Assembly: GCF_035555955.1 (NCBI RefSeq)
Contig: NZ_DATMGA010000016.1
Location: forward strand, 124,001-188,000
DNA from: Eoetvoesia sp035555955
Lineage (GTDB): Bacteria; Pseudomonadota; Gammaproteobacteria; Burkholderiales; Burkholderiaceae_B
Direction: 5' to 3'
Length of the DNA stretch: 64,000 bases
Shown here: piece after piece, positions 60,421-64,000 of the stretch
How the letters are laid out: each line of letters opens with the position of its first letter
Position numbering within the stretch: position 1 is the first letter of the stretch
The notes under the pieces: generated by a model
What the model saw: only the letters and a program-made list of their open reading frames with translations
What the model was told of the DNA's origin: nothing
Database searches by the model: none
Program-made: the position numbers and the translations under genes

Positions 60421-61289
60421 TACCCCTGGCCTGTCTTCGGGCCTGGAGTGCCGTGGCTCCATGGCCTGATCTGCAACAAGTTGAGCAAGACCTCGTCATA
60501 TGCCGCGCGCTGTGCGACTTGTTCAACGCGCCTGCGCTGCGCGGAAAAATTGCTTTTCGCGGTGGCACTGCGATCAATAAGCTGTTGTTCCGGCAACCAC
60601 TGCGCTATTCCGAAGACATCGACCTAGTGCAGACGCATGCCGAGCCGATCGGCGCGACGATTGACGCCATCCGCAACGCGCTGTCGTGGTTGGGCGCGTG
60701 CAGGCGGGAGCAGGCCGGGCATTCGATGCACCTGGTATTCCGGTTCGCACCCGAAGTCGACGCGGAATCGGAGCTGAAGTTGAAGGTCGAAATCAACACT
60801 CGCGAACATGAGAGCCTGCTCGGCGTTCGCCACTATCCCTTTACTGTGGAGAATGATTGGTATCAGGGCAAGACCGAGATCGCGTCTTTTGAGCCTGAGG
60901 AATTATTCGGCACCAAGCTGCGTGCTCTCTTGCAGCGGCGCAAGAATCGAGACCTGTTCGATCTCGGGGAGGGGCTGAAAGAACTGGCGCTTGACACCGA
61001 CAAGTTGGTGGCCTGCTTCGAGCACTGTCTTGCGTTGGAAGGCAAACCCATCACGCGTGCGATCGCCGAGCAGCGCATGCTGGAGAAATTGACGCGCAGC
61101 CTGACGGAAGACGTTGCGCCGTTGCTGCCCGCCGGCGTGCGTTTCAACGACGACGACGCGATAGATGTCTTTGAGCGTGTTTGGTTGCAACTGGTGGTTC
61201 GACTCAAAGGCGACGCCTGGAAGCTGACTGAAAAGGTGGTTGCCGAGCTTCGTGCCAAGAGGTATCCGGCGCTGCTGGTGGTGCGCTGA
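60417..61289 (+). CDS. abiEii: Type IV toxin AbiEii (nucleotidyltransferase)
   Basis: 290 residues from TTG 60417, which overlaps the antitoxin stop (TTGA) and has GGAGG ahead. The nucleotidyltransferase motifs are present: FRGGTAINKLLF, RYSEDIDLV (two catalytic Asp), LKLKVEINTREH, and GTKLRALLQRRKNRDLFDL. Known relatives transfer nucleotides to tRNA or bind GTP and halt growth, blocking phage spread. The pair lies directly before cas3. Confidence 0.9.
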   Translation: MIPLACLRAWSAVAPWPDLQQVEQDLVICRALCDLFNAPALRGKIAFRGGTAINKLLFRQPLRYSEDIDLVQTHAEPIGATIDAIRNALSWLGACRREQAGHSMHLVFRFAPEVDAESELKLKVEINTREHESLLGVRHYPFTVENDWYQGKTEIASFEPEELFGTKLRALLQRRKNRDLFDLGEGLKELALDTDKLVACFEHCLALEGKPITRAIAEQRMLEKLTRSLTEDVAPLLPAGVRFNDDDAIDVFERVWLQLVVRLKGDAWKLTEKVVAELRAKRYPALLVVR

Positions 61290-61504
61290 TATTGGTGTTT
61301 ACGAGGAGGTGGTTATCGGCTCTGAAGACAGACAATCATGCTACAAAAGCATTCATAAAAATACTTCCCTAAGCGCGGGTTCGATCAGTTGACGTGGGCT
61401 CAGCGCGAGGAGGTTATTTGTCGTCAGTAGAGGGATGGCTGTTAATTCATAAGGAACGAGGCCGGCAACTACCGCCAGCGTCACTCGATTAAAGGAGCTG
61501 CAAA

Positions 61505-64000
61505 ATGAGTTCTGGCGTGACGGCGACATCCGGTTGCAGCCAATTGGTCGACCGAGGTTCTCCGATCCCGTCTAGGGCAAGAGGCATCTGGGCCAAGAGT
61601 GGCGAGGGCGCCGGGCACGGTTTGTTGACGCATATGCTGGATGTGGCGGCTGTTGCCGAGACGATTATGAATATGGAGCCTGTATCCAGCCTACAGTGGG
61701 TTTCTGCGCAAATGGGGATACCAGTAGAGCAGGCAAAGCGCTGGGTGGCTGCTGTTGTAGGCCTACATGATTTTGGCAAGGCTATTCCTGGCTTTCAGGC
61801 CAAGTGGCCGGAGGGAATGCAAGCTGACATGTCGCAAGGGCTGGCATTCCCTACCGCTGCATGCGCGGTGGATAATCATTCCTGTGCTACTGCGGCATTG
61901 CTTGAGCCGGTGCTGCGAAGCGTGACCGGAGCGGAGCGAGGCTGGCTTCGAGCTGTCGTTCGAGCTATTGGCGCCCATCATGGCTACCATTTCTCACCCA
62001 CTGAAATCAATAGTGCCAAGCCCGTTGCCGAGCCTGAAGAGTGGGCTGAGGCACGGAAAGCCATACTGAACATCTACTGGCAGTTACTTGCTCCGGAAGG
62101 GTTGCCGGAACGCGACGAATTGGCTTTGCCCGTGGTTAATTGGCTGGCAGGGTTGACCAGTACTGCCGACTGGATCGCTTCCAATCCCGAGTGGTTTCCT
62201 CTGGGTGAGCGAGGGCATGCCAGTTTGGCTGATTATTTTGCTCATGCTGCGCAACTGGCGCACGACGCATTGAAGCATGTGGGTTGGCGACCTATGCAGC
62301 CCTTCTTGAATACTGAAGCATCTACGGGAGACTTGTTGGCGCGGATGGTAAGGGATAACGATTGGTCGATTCGCCCCTTGCAGCAGGCGGGTGACCTGTT
62401 ATTGCAGCAAGCGGCGGGGCCATCGCTACTGTTGGTGGAGGCTCCGATGGGTGAAGGCAAAACAGAACTGGCATTTCTGGCGCATTTGCGTTTGCAGGCG
62501 CGCAATGGCCACCGGGGGTTGTATATAGCCTTACCCACTCAGGCCACGGGGAATGCCATGTTTCGGCGTGTTCTGAGCTTTCTGAATCAATTTGCGGACA
62601 ACCCTACGGATGTGCAGTTGGTTCATGGTGGTGCAGCTATGAACGATGATCTATTGCGCTTGCGCGGTATTGATGAGTCCCGTGACGCTACGCTGTCTGC
62701 ATCGATGTGGTTCTCGCAACGGCGTCGTCCGTTGTTGTCACCCTATGGCGTGGGCACGGTTGATCAGGCATTGCTGGCAACGCTTAACGTCAAGCATCAT
62801 TTTGTGCGGTTATGGGGTTTGGGAAATCGCGTGGTAATCCTGGATGAAATCCATGCATACGATACCTATACCACCGGCCTGATCGTGGCATTGCTGCAAT
62901 GGCTTAAAGCACTGGGTAGTTCAGTAGTGCTGATGAGCGCCACATTACCCCGCTTGCGGCGAGACGAATTACTCGCAGCCTGGGGCCTACCTGCCAGTCA
63001 GGTGCCGGAACTGCCCTACCCGCGTGTGTTGCTGGTTGATGACGCCGGTGTGCGGGGAAGTACGTTCTCCAGCCGGCCTCTGCCGTCCATTCAACTGCAC
63101 TGTCTGGGTGAAGGTGTGGAAGACATGAGCGGCAAGGCCATTGAGTTGTTGGGTGCTGGCGGTTGCGGCGCATTGATCGTCAACACGGTGGAGCGGGCGC
63201 AAATGCTGTACTGCTCATTGCGCGAACGCTTGAAGGGCGATGATATCGAGCTATTGCTGTTTCATGCACGATTTCCTGCAGACGAGCGTCGAGAGCATGA
63301 GGAACAGGTGCTTAGTCATTTCGGCTTGTCGAAATCGCGTCCCGAGCGCGCTTTGATGATTGCAACACAGGTTGCGGAACAGTCTCTGGATATTGATTTT
63401 GATTTCATGCTCAGCGATTTAGCTCCAGTCGATTTGTTATTGCAGCGCGCTGGCCGCTTGCATCGCCATAGCCGTTCCCGCCCTGCGGCACATATGCAGG
63501 CGGGGCTTTGGGTGGCAGGCCTGACGCCAGAATTTCCTGATTTGAATGCGACAGCCTGGGGCTTTGTGTATGACCCTTATATCCTCGGCCGCACCTGGGC
63601 CAAGCTCAGGCAGGAAGCGGAATTGCATCTGCCGGACGATATTGAGCGCTTGGTGCAATGGGTCTATGGCGATGATCCGTTGCCGGAGGGGTTGCAGGAG
63701 GCGGTGCAAAGCAGCATAGACATAGAGTCTTATGGCCAGCATTTGGCCAAAGAAAAACGAGAGCGGCAGCAGGCCATGAATATTACGCTGGACAGCGGGG
63801 CCGAGTTGGTCGACGCCTATATGGGAAAGCCCAAAGGCAATGAAGAAGGGGACGATCTGCGCAATGAGACCCGTCTTGGACGTAACACAGTGATGTTAAT
63901 TCCTGTGGAAAAGGTTGAGGGTGGATGGCAGGTTGATGGGGTTGTTTTTCAACCCGATCAGAGGTTGGATGGTCAGACCGTTCGAAAACTCTACAGCCGA
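61505..64000 (+). CDS. cas3: CRISPR-associated nuclease/helicase Cas3, type I, cut by window end
   Basis: First 832 codons; the frame is open to base 64000. AAAGGAG lies seven bases before ATG 61505. HD nuclease domain: His43, His88-Asp89 (GLHDFGK), His-His in GAHHGYH, Asp in STADWIAS. Superfamily 2 helicase: Walker A APMGEGKTE (Lys319), DEIH 447-450, SAT from Ser478, and QRAGRLHRH from Gln647. HD and helicase are fused in the usual order. The DEIHAYDTY form is most like type I-E Cas3, but subtype needs the cascade genes, which lie beyond the window. The 215-base gap before it holds only its leader. Confidence 0.93.
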   Translation, partial: MSSGVTATSGCSQLVDRGSPIPSRARGIWAKSGEGAGHGLLTHMLDVAAVAETIMNMEPVSSLQWVSAQMGIPVEQAKRWVAAVVGLHDFGKAIPGFQAKWPEGMQADMSQGLAFPTAACAVDNHSCATAALLEPVLRSVTGAERGWLRAVVRAIGAHHGYHFSPTEINSAKPVAEPEEWAEARKAILNIYWQLLAPEGLPERDELALPVVNWLAGLTSTADWIASNPEWFPLGERGHASLADYFAHAAQLAHDALKHVGWRPMQPFLNTEASTGDLLARMVRDNDWSIRPLQQAGDLLLQQAAGPSLLLVEAPMGEGKTELAFLAHLRLQARNGHRGLYIALPTQATGNAMFRRVLSFLNQFADNPTDVQLVHGGAAMNDDLLRLRGIDESRDATLSASMWFSQRRRPLLSPYGVGTVDQALLATLNVKHHFVRLWGLGNRVVILDEIHAYDTYTTGLIVALLQWLKALGSSVVLMSATLPRLRRDELLAAWGLPASQVPELPYPRVLLVDDAGVRGSTFSSRPLPSIQLHCLGEGVEDMSGKAIELLGAGGCGALIVNTVERAQMLYCSLRERLKGDDIELLLFHARFPADERREHEEQVLSHFGLSKSRPERALMIATQVAEQSLDIDFDFMLSDLAPVDLLLQRAGRLHRHSRSRPAAHMQAGLWVAGLTPEFPDLNATAWGFVYDPYILGRTWAKLRQEAELHLPDDIERLVQWVYGDDPLPEGLQEAVQSSIDIESYGQHLAKEKRERQQAMNITLDSGAELVDAYMGKPKGNEEGDDLRNETRLGRNTVMLIPVEKVEGGWQVDGVVFQPDQRLDGQTVRKLYSR

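Overview
GC-rich chromosome segment of a betaproteobacterium, most probably Alcaligenaceae (Bordetella / Achromobacter / Pusillimonas group). The grounds are gene content and style: several branched-chain-amino-acid-type ABC transporters paired with aromatic catabolism, a bioA-bioF-bioD run, cysJ-cysI-cysG, dapA-bamC, a subtilisin-type autotransporter, and an 81-bp intergenic repeat of the kind known from Burkholderiales. The assignment rests on recognition of families, not on a search.

Layout. 1-14905: aromatic meta-cleavage block. It opens with the tail of an mhpA-like FAD monooxygenase, mhpB and a solute-binding protein. A GntR regulator is then divergent from a long operon: two-domain extradiol dioxygenase, class II aldolase-fold protein (probable ring-cleavage-product decarboxylase), hydroxymuconic semialdehyde dehydrogenase, oxopentenoate hydratase, oxalocrotonate decarboxylase, acylating acetaldehyde dehydrogenase, hydroxy-oxovalerate aldolase, then a binding protein and LivHMGF. 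The order fits 3,4-cleavage of a 2,3-dihydroxybenzoate-like catechol, decarboxylation to hydroxymuconic semialdehyde, and conversion to pyruvate and acetyl-CoA. 14890-16981: orphan Rieske oxygenase with a divergent LysR regulator. 17140-21272: alpha/beta hydrolase followed by bioA, bioF, bioD. 21551-25321: small basic exported protein, terminator, 81-bp repeats, malonyl-CoA synthetase, cardiolipin synthase.

25531-29177: tRNA-His followed by a more AT-rich accessory patch with HigBA toxin-antitoxin, an Abi-alpha (DUF4393) protein, a small Cys-rich ORF, a stand-alone restriction-endonuclease-like protein and a decayed phage-type repressor. 29292-45318 is mostly core: monocarboxylate-type symporter with DUF3311 partner, zinc metallopeptidase, YciO, site-2 protease, dapA-bamC, cysG, cysI, cysJ, uL16 hydroxylase, mutS.

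45620-59421: autotransporter protease, GST, and a second catabolic block. In that block a LysR regulator is divergent from a VOC dioxygenase, NTF2-like protein, FAH-family hydrolase and a complete Liv ABC transporter, with an FAD aromatic hydroxylase reading back towards them. The substrate is not evident. The LysR/VOC promoter region and the hydroxylase/rraA promoter region share an almost identical 18-19 bp AT-rich motif, suggesting one regulon. rraA follows.

59437-64000: a 69-bp relic of the mutS 5' end lies just after rraA, then an AbiEi/AbiEii type IV toxin-antitoxin pair with a large palindromic operator, then the first 832 codons of a type I CRISPR cas3 running off the window. No CRISPR array lies inside the window.
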